This document shows, in pieces, positions 1 through 7,461 of a stretch of 9,471 nucleotides of DNA (position 1 is its first letter; every line of letters starts with the position of its first letter). Made by a program: the position numbers and the translations under genes. Source of the stretch: Hyphomicrobiales bacterium. Its GTDB lineage: Bacteria > Pseudomonadota > Alphaproteobacteria > Rhizobiales > Xanthobacteraceae. The notes under the pieces are model-generated. The model did no database searches and was not told where the DNA came from. It worked only from the letters and a program-made list of their open reading frames with translations. The stretch is from positions 1 through 9,471 of the forward strand of contig JAPLPC010000067.1 in NCBI GenBank assembly GCA_026400425.1. The letters run 5' to 3'.

Positions 1-1396
1 CCTGAAGAATATCGCTTACAAAGCGCGCTTCGGTGCCATAGCGCTCGCCGAGATGCGCCTGCAGCCCCCCCGTCGCGGTGATCGCCTGCGCGTCGTAGCC
101 GGCCGCGCCGAGCAGATAGGCCTTCTTGGTCTGGCATCGGCCGCTCTTTCCCGTCACTTTCTGGGCAGCGTCGACGGTCTGTTCCGCCATATGCCGCGAC
201 GTCGTCAGCTTGCCGCCGACAATGGTGATCAGGCCATCATCTGCAATGTCGATCTTGTGGTTCCGCTTCACTTCAAGCGTCTTGCCTCCGGGCGGCGCCA
301 CCAATGGCCGGCATCCGGCCATGCTGCCGACAGCATCCTCGGGACCGAGATCCGTCTTCAACGCAGACCGCGCGCCTTCCAGCAGGAAGTCGAGCTCCTC
401 GCGCGTGCAATGCACGTCATCCAGATCACCCTGATAATCTTCGTCCGTCGTGCCGAGATAGGAGACATCACCCCAGCGGGTGATCGTCGCGCGACGGCTG
501 CGGCCGGGCACAGGGATCGTGACCGTGCAGTCGTTCCTGATCTTCAGCCACGGTATCGCAACATGGACGCCCTTGGCCGGCCGGATCTCAAGCTTGCGCT
601 CCTCGCCCTTCTTGATTCCGCTCCAGTCGCGCAACCAGACGCCGGTCGCCATGACCACCGCTGACGCGCGAATGGTGATCTCGCGCTCGCCAGCCTGCAC
701 CACCGCGCCACTGACTTTGCCGTGATTGTTGCGGGTGATCTCGACGGCTTTGGTGTGATTGGCAATGGCCGCGCCGTGATGGGCGGCTGTGCGCGCCAGG
801 TTCAATGTCAGCCGCGCATCGTCGACGCGGGCATCGAAATACATCAGGCCGCCGATCAGGTTCTCGTCCTTGAAGGTCGGACAATGCGACAGCACCTCGG
901 CCTTGCTCAGGCGCTGGTGCAGGATCCCTTCGCGCCAGCCGCCGGCAAGATCATAGGTCCACAGCAGGCTTTCGAACGCCTTCGCCATGCGCTTATCGAA
1001 CACACCGTCCTTTTCCAGAATCGGAAACAGGAACGGCAATCGCTGCACCAGGTGTCGCGCGTTGCGGCGAAGCCTCTGTCGCTCCAGCAGCGAGTGTCGA
1101 ACCAGGTTGAGATTGCCTTGCTCGATATAACGTAACCCGCCATGCACCATCTTCGACGACTTCGACGAAGTTCCGGAAGCGAAATCGGCCTTCTCGACCA
1201 GGGCCACGCGAAATCCGCGCAGGCTTGCATCAAGCGCCGCATAGGCTCCCGTCACGCCGCCCCCGATGATGAGCAGGTCGAACTGATCGCTCTCCAGCCG
1301 ATCCAGATGGTCACTGCGGACGAATCTGAAAGGTACCTCGCTGATCATCTCAGCGCGGTCTCGGTTGAGCTTCAACGAAGGAAGAAAGTTCATCAT
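1..1396 (-). CDS. glpD: FAD-dependent glycerol-3-phosphate dehydrogenase (GlpD family), 3' end outside window
   Basis: Family role: oxidises sn-glycerol 3-phosphate to dihydroxyacetone phosphate at the inner face of the cytoplasmic membrane and passes electrons to the quinone pool. The first 465 residues are visible and the frame is still open at base 1, so the C-terminal end is missing. Seen in the translation: an FAD-binding Rossmann motif LLIIGGGVTGAYAAL (residues 41-55), the family block GTSSKSSKMVHGGLRYIEQG (75-94), YLGTTDEDYQGD (313-324), AGCRPLVAP (360-368) and VGGKLTTSRHMAEQ (393-406). Order and spacing match bacterial GlpD. The start is the first of two adjacent ATG codons, six bases after AAGGAA. 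It begins 12 bp after the kinase stop and is the third gene of the operon. EryB, a polyol-phosphate dehydrogenase, is homologous to GlpD, so the substrate depends on the kinase. Family assignment is firm; substrate is less so. Confidence 0.93.
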   Translation of the reverse strand, partial: MMNFLPSLKLNRDRAEMISEVPFRFVRSDHLDRLESDQFDLLIIGGGVTGAYAALDASLRGFRVALVEKADFASGTSSKSSKMVHGGLRYIEQGNLNLVRHSLLERQRLRRNARHLVQRLPFLFPILEKDGVFDKRMAKAFESLLWTYDLAGGWREGILHQRLSKAEVLSHCPTFKDENLIGGLMYFDARVDDARLTLNLARTAAHHGAAIANHTKAVEITRNNHGKVSGAVVQAGEREITIRASAVVMATGVWLRDWSGIKKGEERKLEIRPAKGVHVAIPWLKIRNDCTVTIPVPGRSRRATITRWGDVSYLGTTDEDYQGDLDDVHCTREELDFLLEGARSALKTDLGPEDAVGSMAGCRPLVAPPGGKTLEVKRNHKIDIADDGLITIVGGKLTTSRHMAEQTVDAAQKVTGKSGRCQTKKAYLLGAAGYDAQAITATGGLQAHLGERYGTEARFVSDILQ

Positions 1397-1401
1397 TTCG
1401 G

Positions 1402-1410
1402 TTTCCTTCT
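1402..1410 (-). promoter_or_regulatory. Ribosome binding site of glpD overlapping the kinase stop codon
   Basis: On the minus strand AGAAGGAAA precedes the ATGATG start of glpD by six bases. The first two bases of this motif are the last two of the kinase TAG stop. A ribosome ending the kinase would therefore stop on the glpD binding site, which suggests coupled translation (inference). It favours the first ATG (1396) over the second (1393). Confidence 0.7.
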
Positions 1411-2935
1411 AGAACGCCCCGAACATGTCGGCGTGCTCGAGTTCGGATTTGACGCGCGCGTGCCAGAGCGCGCGACGTTCGTCACGTATCGCAGTCGGCA
1501 TTTTTGGTTCGAAAACCTGTTCGTCAGCGACGACTTCCGTGCTGCGCGGGATGTCGTCCCAGAACAGTCCGGACGATCCGGCCAGATACGCCGCGCCGCG
1601 CAACGTGGCACGGGCCGTATTGGGTTTGCGGCGGATCGGAACGCCGATCAGATCGGCCTGCATTTGCAGGAGCGGGTCGCTGGCGGACAAACCGCCACCG
1701 ACAATCAGCTCCGCGACATCGACGCCCGACACGTCGCGGTCGGATTCGAGACAGCTCGCAACGGAATGCGCAATCCCTTCGAGAATGGCGTAGGCGACTT
1801 CCGGTCTGGTCGATGCCATCGAAATGCCAGTCAGCGAGGCACGCGCATTGGGTTGCATGTCGGGTGTTCGCAGACCGGTCAGCGCCGGAATGAATGTGAC
1901 TCCTCCCGACGATTGCGCCTCGGCTGCGAACCGGCTGATCTCGGTCGCATCGCTGAACCAGCGCAGCTTCTCGCAGATCCAGTCAAGCGCGGATCCCGTA
2001 GTGGCGGCGAACGTCTCGACGGCGAATTGCGATTGGTTGTTGCGGCGGCGAGCCACCATGGTGGTGGTCCCGGCGAACAGACCTGCCTTGGCTGGCTGCT
2101 TTGGCCCGATGATCAGATCCACGAAACTTCCGGTGCCATGAATGCACATGGCCTGGCCGCGGTCGAGACAACCGAGACCGATGGCGCCGGCATGCTGGTC
2201 GCCGATGCTCGCGAGAATCGGAACGTCGATCCCGAGAAGATCCGCATTGGTCCGCCCGAGATCGTCCGCGTCCGATCTCAACTCCGGCAACAACTCCTGC
2301 GGAAATCCGAGCGCGTCGAGCCAATCAGTCTGGTAGCGATGCTCGTCCAGGATATAGGCGCCCGCCGACGTCGCATTGGTCGGCGTCGTCACATAGATGC
2401 GGTCCCGCGTGAGATGCCAGAGCAACCAGGTATCGACCGTACCGAAACCCAATCGCCGCTGGGCGAGTGCGGCTGCGACCTCCGGGGTGTCCTGGATGTG
2501 CCGCGCGGCCCAGAGATAGGGTGAGCGAACACCGCCCGGCCGCCCTACCTGCCGAGCGAGGATCGGATCCCAGACAGGCGCCAGCTTGTTCAGTTCGCCA
2601 ACATAACGCGTGTCCTGCCAGACCATGGCGGGCACGAGGGCCCGCCCGGTGTTTTTGTCCCACAGCACAGCGGTGGCCCGCTGTGTTGCAATCGCCATCG
2701 CGACAATCCTCATTCCGCTCTGGTCGGCCTGCGCGATCGTTGCACGGCAGGCCGCCACGGTCTTTTCAAGGATGGCGTTCGCGTCCTGCTCCACGACGCC
2801 CGGCCGCGGCGTGTCCACCTCGAGCGGCAGATATTCGAGGCAGGACACGTCGCCGTCGGCGGAGACCGTCGCGGCACGGGTGCCGGACGTTCCCTCGTCG
2901 ATCGCCAGGATCACGTCTTTGCGTTGAGCTGCCAT
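1409..2935 (-). CDS. glpK: FGGY-family carbohydrate kinase, glycerol kinase-like
   Basis: Predicted to phosphorylate a polyol with ATP in the cytosol, making the substrate for the GlpD-type dehydrogenase that follows. Length is 508 residues, close to the roughly 500 of GlpK. Seen: N-terminal phosphate-binding motif AIDEGTSGTRAA (11-22), TQRATAVLW (84-92), MVWQDTR (104-110), FGTVDTWLLWHLT (164-176), IGDQHAGAIG (244-253) with the expected catalytic Asp at 246, HGTGSF (266-271), and the C-terminal FGGY signature region with GGGLSASDPLLQMQADLIG (413-431). Against the E. coli GlpK pocket, Arg86, Trp106, Tyr140, Asp246 and Phe271 are kept, but the Glu after the Arg is Ala87. The start is the ATG sharing its A with the transporter stop (TGATG). 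The frame is open further upstream, but only inside the transporter gene. Glycerol is the default substrate; erythritol or another polyol is possible. Confidence 0.85.
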   Translation of the reverse strand: MAAQRKDVILAIDEGTSGTRAATVSADGDVSCLEYLPLEVDTPRPGVVEQDANAILEKTVAACRATIAQADQSGMRIVAMAIATQRATAVLWDKNTGRALVPAMVWQDTRYVGELNKLAPVWDPILARQVGRPGGVRSPYLWAARHIQDTPEVAAALAQRRLGFGTVDTWLLWHLTRDRIYVTTPTNATSAGAYILDEHRYQTDWLDALGFPQELLPELRSDADDLGRTNADLLGIDVPILASIGDQHAGAIGLGCLDRGQAMCIHGTGSFVDLIIGPKQPAKAGLFAGTTTMVARRRNNQSQFAVETFAATTGSALDWICEKLRWFSDATEISRFAAEAQSSGGVTFIPALTGLRTPDMQPNARASLTGISMASTRPEVAYAILEGIAHSVASCLESDRDVSGVDVAELIVGGGLSASDPLLQMQADLIGVPIRRKPNTARATLRGAAYLAGSSGLFWDDIPRSTEVVADEQVFEPKMPTAIRDERRALWHARVKSELEHADMFGAF

Positions 2936-4386
2936 CACGATTTCGACGGCTGCAGCACAGGGCTGACATAAGGCTTGTCGTCTGCAAATTGCGGCGCGCC
3001 GACCTCGTTGTCCGGATTGATCGCAGTCCGGGTCGGATCCCATTTGATCGAGAAGCAGATGATGCTCGCGATCAGCGGAACAGCCGACAGGATCAGGAAA
3101 GTATGGTTGAGGCCATACCATTCACGAAACAGCGGGAAGACCAGCAGGCCCAGCGCAGCACCGATCGAACCCATGGCGCCGATCATGCCGTTGGCACCTG
3201 CCCGCAACTCGCTGCGGAACGACAGCGACGATAGGCTCTTTCCGTTTGCGCCGGGACCACCGGAGTGGAACAGGATGAACAACGAAGGCACGAGTGCCGC
3301 CAGCCAGATCGGCATCTTGTCGCTGAACAGGCCCAGGATCAGCAGCATGACGAACACCGCGGCGAACCCGACGGCCGACGCGATGCGCAGACCGAAAACG
3401 CGTCCGATGGTCGGAGACAGAAAGCCGCCGAAGATGCCGAACACATTAAACATCAATGCGCCGAGCGTGGCATAGATGAAGTCCTTGCCGAACAGAGCTG
3501 CACTGATCAGCGGCAGATACCAGCCGACAGCGAAGTACTGGATCGATTGTCCAATCTGGACAGTCGCCGCGAGAATCGTGCGCGGCAGATAGACGCCGCG
3601 GAAGATCAGCAGCACATTCGCGATACCGCGACGGGCCTGATTAAGGACTGGAATGCGATCTTCCACAGGAACAGCCGTAAACGGCTGACCATAGATCCGG
3701 GTCATTGCTACAGCGGCCTCATCCAGACGCTCCTTGCGTGCAAGCCAGATCGGGCTTTCGACCAGCAGCGAATATTGCAGGATCAGGATGGCGCATGCGA
3801 AGACCGCGGTGGCAGCAACCGAGTAACGCCAGATCGTATCGCCTACGTCCCACGAGAAGAACAACAGCGCGAGCAGCAGGTTCGTACATACGGCGGTGTA
3901 CCACATGCCCTGCCAGGTATTGAGACGACTCCTGAAACGCGAGGGCGTAAACTCCGCGAGGACAGCCATGGCGATCGCAAAATCGATGCCGTAAGCGGCG
4001 CCGACGAAAAAGCGTCCAACAATAATCGTTTCGAAATTCGACGCAAAGACCACGAGCAAGGCGCCGACAATCGCCAGAACCTTCGCCGTGATCAGAGGCG
4101 CGACCCGCCCCCATCGATCAGCCATCCATCCACCGATAGGATTGAAGGCGATGGCGACCCAGGATGCGAAGGAGGTCAGCAGCGCGACCTGTCCAGCCGT
4201 GAGCTGAAGATTGCGCGTCATCGGACCGAGTCCTGCACTCAGTGCTGAATTGGCGAAAGCGTCGAGAAAAAGTCCACCCAGCGCGAGCCACCAGATGACG
4301 CCGGCGCGGCCGTTGATGCCAGTCCGCGAATCGACGAACGACAGGATGTCGTCGATGCCGCGTAGTCTCAATGTTGTTGATTGCAC
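2935..4386 (-). CDS. MFS transporter, sugar-porter-like
   Basis: A 483-residue polytopic inner-membrane protein of the major facilitator superfamily, probably a proton-coupled importer of the polyol used by the two downstream enzymes. Hydrophobic segments alternate with short loops in a pattern fitting 12 membrane helices. Seen: the MFS signature loop GGWMADRWGR (85-94) between helices 2 and 3; GRFFVGAAYGIDFA (124-137) followed by AEFTPSRFRSRLN (144-156), resembling the helix 4-5 signature of sugar porters; and VESPIWLARKERLDEA (209-224), resembling their PESPRWL motif after helix 6. The N-terminal 30 residues and a polar tail of about 35 residues are cytosolic by this model. The start is GTG, chosen because a strong Shine-Dalgarno sequence lies six bases upstream. 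It is the first gene of the operon. Family and topology are well supported; the substrate is inferred from context only. Confidence 0.88.
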   Translation of the reverse strand: MQSTTLRLRGIDDILSFVDSRTGINGRAGVIWWLALGGLFLDAFANSALSAGLGPMTRNLQLTAGQVALLTSFASWVAIAFNPIGGWMADRWGRVAPLITAKVLAIVGALLVVFASNFETIIVGRFFVGAAYGIDFAIAMAVLAEFTPSRFRSRLNTWQGMWYTAVCTNLLLALLFFSWDVGDTIWRYSVAATAVFACAILILQYSLLVESPIWLARKERLDEAAVAMTRIYGQPFTAVPVEDRIPVLNQARRGIANVLLIFRGVYLPRTILAATVQIGQSIQYFAVGWYLPLISAALFGKDFIYATLGALMFNVFGIFGGFLSPTIGRVFGLRIASAVGFAAVFVMLLILGLFSDKMPIWLAALVPSLFILFHSGGPGANGKSLSSLSFRSELRAGANGMIGAMGSIGAALGLLVFPLFREWYGLNHTFLILSAVPLIASIICFSIKWDPTRTAINPDNEVGAPQFADDKPYVSPVLQPSKS

Positions 4387-4392
4387 TTATTT

Positions 4393-4400
4393 TCCTCCCC
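4393..4400 (-). promoter_or_regulatory. Strong ribosome binding site deciding the GTG start of the transporter
   Basis: On the minus strand GGGGAGGA is followed after six bases (AAATAA) by GTG at 4386. This near-consensus match to the 16S anti-Shine-Dalgarno sequence fixes the GTG as the transporter start. Confidence 0.8.
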
Positions 4401-4412
4401 AGAATTTTTGAT

Positions 4413-4506
4413 CTGTAAGGAGGTCAAAGCAAAGTACAGACGTGCAAGATGACCATCTTACAGACAGTCTTAAATCTTGCTTCTGTGTAGACAGGCTAAG
4501 ATGAGC
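4413..4506 (-). promoter_or_regulatory. Operator-like array of repeated AAGATG half-sites in the leader of the polyol operon
   Basis: Related copies of a short word recur in both orientations over 94 bp. AAGATG-AC-CATCTT is a perfect 14-bp palindrome (4446-4459). GCAAGAT (4444-4450) is mirrored by ATCTTGC (4474-4480). CATCTTA (4454-4460) is mirrored by TAAGATG (4497-4503). CTGTAAGGAGGTC (4413-4425) is mirrored, at 11 of 13 bases, by GACCATCTTACAG (4451-4463). AGACAG occurs at 4462-4467 and again at 4489-4494. The array overlaps the -10 box and fills the leader, the usual place for a repressor of a catabolic operon. I do not recognise the motif as the E. coli GlpR site. The regulator is not encoded in this window. 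Confidence 0.55.
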
Positions 4507-4521
4507 CGCGGAGCTTGTCAA
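4493..4521 (-). promoter_or_regulatory. Sigma70-type promoter of the transporter-kinase-dehydrogenase operon
   Basis: On the minus strand a perfect TTGACA (-35, bases 4521-4516) is separated by 17 bases from TAGCCT (-10, bases 4498-4493; three of six consensus bases). Transcription would begin near 4486, giving a leader of about 100 nt before the GTG start. It is the best promoter candidate between the transporter and the terminator at 4716. The weak -10 fits a promoter that needs activation or is repressed. Confidence 0.6.
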
Positions 4522-4875
4522 CGCGTCGCGAAAAAATCTTCATCTTTCCCATCATCCGGGCCTACGCGCGCCGCGAATAATCATCAGGGTTAGCGGCCGA
4601 TTTCTCGCCATAGAGTTCGCCTGGGCATCGTCCGCCTAGTCAAATTTGGACGACGACAGACGACTCGAGCCGAACCCGCAGGAACGACAGATCTCGCAAT
4701 TTTCTCGAGAAATAAAACCCGGCATCGGGTTCTCGTTTACGCAGTTGGAGGTAAAGCGTCCTCGGGAGCTGGCAATTTCGTGAAGCCGGTCGGACAAACG
4801 TTCAGCCCGGATAGAAGGTTTGAGCAAAATAGAACAGGTAGCAGATCCGATGGCGACTGGCCGCGAGCGATGGCC
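4522..4875. other. Intergenic region without a convincing gene
   Basis: Between the operon promoter and the uvrA-like stop I see no gene with support. A minus-strand frame of about 63 codons (4636-4827) starts with TTG, has no ribosome binding site and reads through the terminator hairpin. A short plus-strand stretch (4640-4780) faintly recalls the C-terminal region of serine recombinases but is far too short to call. A perfect 12-bp palindrome, TTTCTCGAGAAA, lies at 4701-4712 beside the hairpin. Confidence 0.5.
4710..4731 (-). terminator. Probable intrinsic terminator downstream of the uvrA-like gene
   Basis: A perfect 6-bp stem, AACCCG (4716-4721) with CGGGTT (4726-4731) and a GCAT loop, is followed on the minus strand by TTATTT directly after the stem's own TT. 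Hairpin plus T-rich tract suits an intrinsic terminator for minus-strand transcription. It lies about 145 bp after the uvrA-like stop and upstream of the polyol promoter, so it would insulate the two units. The stem is short, so strength is uncertain. Confidence 0.5.
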
Positions 4876-7461
4876 TTAGCGGTGGTGGCGCCCATCCAGC
4901 GCCGCGTTCAAGAACTTTGCGGTCCTGCTCTGATCGGTGGCCGCAACAACGCTCGGGTCTCCGGCAACAACCACCCGGCCCCCCTCGTTGCCTGCGCCTG
5001 GGCCCATGTCGATCACCCAATCGCTTTCGGCGATTACTGACATATCGTGCTCGACGACGACGACTGTGTTGCCGGCGTCCACGAGCCCTTGCAGTTGCGC
5101 CATCAGCTTCTCGACGTCGGACGGATGCAGGCCGGTTGTCGGTTCGTCCAATATGTAGAGCGTCGCGCCGCGCTGGATCCGTTGCAGTTCGGTGGCGAGT
5201 TTGATGCGCTGAGCTTCGCCACCACTGAGCTCGGTCGCCGACTGTCCCAGCCGGATATAGCCCAGGCCGACGTCGCGGATGACCCCCAGCGAACGCCGCA
5301 GCGAAGCGTCATCGGCGAAAAACGCAAAGGCGTCGTCCACGGTCATGGCAAGCACGTCGGCAATGGATTTCGTACGCACCTTGATTTCAAGGGTCTTGGC
5401 ATTGTAGCGCGCGCCGTGACAGGTCGGGCACGGCGCATACACGCTCGGCAGGAACAGCAGTTCGACGCTGACCAGGCCTTCGCCGTGGCAGGTGTCGCAC
5501 CGTCCTTTGGCGACGTTGAACGAAAAACGCCCGGCGTCGTAATGGCGGGCCTTCGCCTGCTTCGTCGCCGCGAAGATTTTTCGGACATGATCGAACAGCC
5601 CTGTATAGGTCGCAAGATTCGAGCGCGGCGTGCGACCGATCGGTTTCTGATCGACCACAACCAGCCGCTCGATCCGATCCAGGCCGCCGACGATCTCGCC
5701 GCCCAGTGTTTCGACCGCGGCTTCGAGCAGGTCGGCCTCGTCCGGCGCCGCGCCTTCGCCGTCGTGGCGCTGCCCCAGCGCGCCGGCGACGGTCTCCACC
5801 AGAAACTGGCTGATGAGACTGGATTTGCCTGAACCGGAAATCCCGGTGACGGCGGTGAATATGCCGAGCGGGATATCGACGTCGAGCCGATCAAGGTTGT
5901 TCCGCGTCACGCCCCGCAGTTGCAGACAGCTTGGCGGCTTTCGCGGCTGGCGCTGCGGGCGGCGGCCGATTCCAAACAGGTACCGCCGCGTCTGCGATGC
6001 CGTGATCTCGGCAAGGCCTTGCGGTTTGCCGCTATACAGAACCTCACCGCCGAGCACCCCGGCGCCGGGGCCGACATCCACGATCCAGTCGGCGTGGCGG
6101 ACGACATCCAGTTCGTGCTCGACCACGAACAGCGAGTTGCCGGCGGCCTTGAGCCGGTCCAGCGCGCGCAGCAGCGCCTCGGTGTCCGCCGGGTGCAGAC
6201 CGGCGGATGGCTCATCCAGGACATAAACGACGCCGAACAGATTGGAACGGACCTGGGTCGCCAGCCGCAACCGCTGCAATTCTCCGGGCGACAGGGTCGG
6301 CGTATTGCGGTCCGGCGTCAGGTAGCCCAGACCGAGATCAAGGAGGACGGCGAGGCGCGCATCCACATCCTCGATGATACGCCGGATCACCAAGGCTTTC
6401 TCCGGATGATCCGCTGAGGATGACTGTTCGCCATGAAGATAGGGCCGGATCAGTTCGCCAAGCCGCTTCAGCGGCAGCCGCGACAGTTCCGAGATATCGA
6501 GGCCGGCAAACTTCACCGAGAGCGCCTCGGGTTTCAGGCGCTTGCCGCGACAGATCGGGCAGTCGCTGCTCAGAAGATACTGCGCCACCCGCCGCTTCAT
6601 CATCGCGCTCTGCGTCGTGGCGAAGGTCTGCAGCACGTATTTACGGGCGCCGGTGAAGGTGCCTTGATAGCTCGGCTCCTCCTTGCGCTTGAGCGCCCGC
6701 CTCACTTCGGCAGGTGTATAGCCGGCATAGACCGGCACGGTGGGCTGCTCATCGGTGAACAGTATCCAGTCTCGGGTCTTCTTTGGAAGCTTGCGCCACG
6801 GCGTATCGACATCGTGTCCGAGGGTCACCAGGATGTCGCGCAGGTTCTGCCCTTGCCAGGCGCTCGGCCATGCAGCGACTGCGCGTTCACGGATGGTCAG
6901 GGTGTCGTCCGGGACCATCGAACGCTCGGTGACGTCGTGGATGCGGCCGATGCCGTGGCAGTGTGGACATGCGCCCTCCGGCGTGTTGGGCGAAAACGAT
7001 TCCGCATACAGGATGCTTTGCCCGCGCGGATAGTCGCCCGCGCGCGAGTAGAGCATGCGCAGCAGATTTGACAGCGTCGTCACGCTGCCGACCGAAGATC
7101 GTGAGGTCGGAGATCCCCGCTGCTGCTGCAGCGCCACCGCCGGCGGCAAGCCTTCGATCTCGTCGACCTCCGGGATCGACATCTGGTTGAACAGCCGCCG
7201 GGCATAGGGCGAGACCGACTCCAGATATCTGCGCTGCGCCTCAGCATAGATCGTGCCGAAGGCCAGCGATGATTTGCCGGATCCGGACACCCCCGTAAAG
7301 ACAACCAGAGCATTCCGCGGAATGTCCACCGAGACGTTTCTGAGATTGTGTTCTCTGGCGCCGCGCACGCGAACGAACTCGCCGGGCGAACGCGACGCGG
7401 ATGAGGGCTCATGCGAGGAACGCAGCTCAGCGCCGATGTCGGATGCGCGCACGGCGGGCAT
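4876..7461 (-). CDS. uvrA: UvrA-like excinuclease ATPase, short UvrA2/DrrC-type paralogue
   Basis: A cytosolic double ABC ATPase of the UvrA family, which binds distorted or drug-modified DNA. Length is 861 residues against about 940 for housekeeping UvrA. Seen: Walker A motifs GVSGSGKSS (57-65) and GISGSGKSS (540-548); signatures LSPGELQRLRLA (390-401) and LSGGEAQRIKLA (745-756); Walker B motifs VYVLDEP (412-418) and LYILDEP (768-774). The C-terminal zinc module is complete (Cys655, Cys658, Cys678, Cys681, spaced C-X2-C-X19-C-X2-C). In the first half the chain passes from RMLYSRAG (135-142) almost directly to EGACPHCHG (162-170). The UvrB-binding region and the first CxxC of the N-terminal zinc module are therefore absent, and the first signature has Pro for Gly. 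This is the pattern of UvrA2 proteins, linked in other bacteria to tolerance of DNA-binding drugs. GAGGAA five bases before the ATG supports the start. A housekeeping uvrA is expected elsewhere. Confidence 0.92.
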   Translation of the reverse strand: MPAVRASDIGAELRSSHEPSSASRSPGEFVRVRGAREHNLRNVSVDIPRNALVVFTGVSGSGKSSLAFGTIYAEAQRRYLESVSPYARRLFNQMSIPEVDEIEGLPPAVALQQQRGSPTSRSSVGSVTTLSNLLRMLYSRAGDYPRGQSILYAESFSPNTPEGACPHCHGIGRIHDVTERSMVPDDTLTIRERAVAAWPSAWQGQNLRDILVTLGHDVDTPWRKLPKKTRDWILFTDEQPTVPVYAGYTPAEVRRALKRKEEPSYQGTFTGARKYVLQTFATTQSAMMKRRVAQYLLSSDCPICRGKRLKPEALSVKFAGLDISELSRLPLKRLGELIRPYLHGEQSSSADHPEKALVIRRIIEDVDARLAVLLDLGLGYLTPDRNTPTLSPGELQRLRLATQVRSNLFGVVYVLDEPSAGLHPADTEALLRALDRLKAAGNSLFVVEHELDVVRHADWIVDVGPGAGVLGGEVLYSGKPQGLAEITASQTRRYLFGIGRRPQRQPRKPPSCLQLRGVTRNNLDRLDVDIPLGIFTAVTGISGSGKSSLISQFLVETVAGALGQRHDGEGAAPDEADLLEAAVETLGGEIVGGLDRIERLVVVDQKPIGRTPRSNLATYTGLFDHVRKIFAATKQAKARHYDAGRFSFNVAKGRCDTCHGEGLVSVELLFLPSVYAPCPTCHGARYNAKTLEIKVRTKSIADVLAMTVDDAFAFFADDASLRRSLGVIRDVGLGYIRLGQSATELSGGEAQRIKLATELQRIQRGATLYILDEPTTGLHPSDVEKLMAQLQGLVDAGNTVVVVEHDMSVIAESDWVIDMGPGAGNEGGRVVVAGDPSVVAATDQSRTAKFLNAALDGRHHR

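Noticed and set aside
1142..2524. Long plus-strand open frame of 460 codons
   Set aside because: It is antisense to the kinase and dehydrogenase genes, which show clear motifs. The plus-strand translation has no recognisable domain and the skewed composition of a GC-rich shadow frame.
2936..3121. Kinase frame extending about 62 codons upstream of 2935
   Set aside because: The extension lies inside the transporter gene. The conserved kinase N-terminus begins just after the ATG at 2935, which overlaps the transporter stop in the usual coupled way.
3265..4248. Plus-strand open frame of 327 codons opposite the transporter
   Set aside because: It is antisense to a well-supported membrane protein. 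The translation is highly charged and low in hydrophobic residues, as expected of the complement of transmembrane codons.
4636..4827. Possible 63-codon gene on the minus strand after the uvrA-like gene
   Set aside because: TTG start, no ribosome binding site, and it reads through the terminator-like hairpin at 4716-4731.
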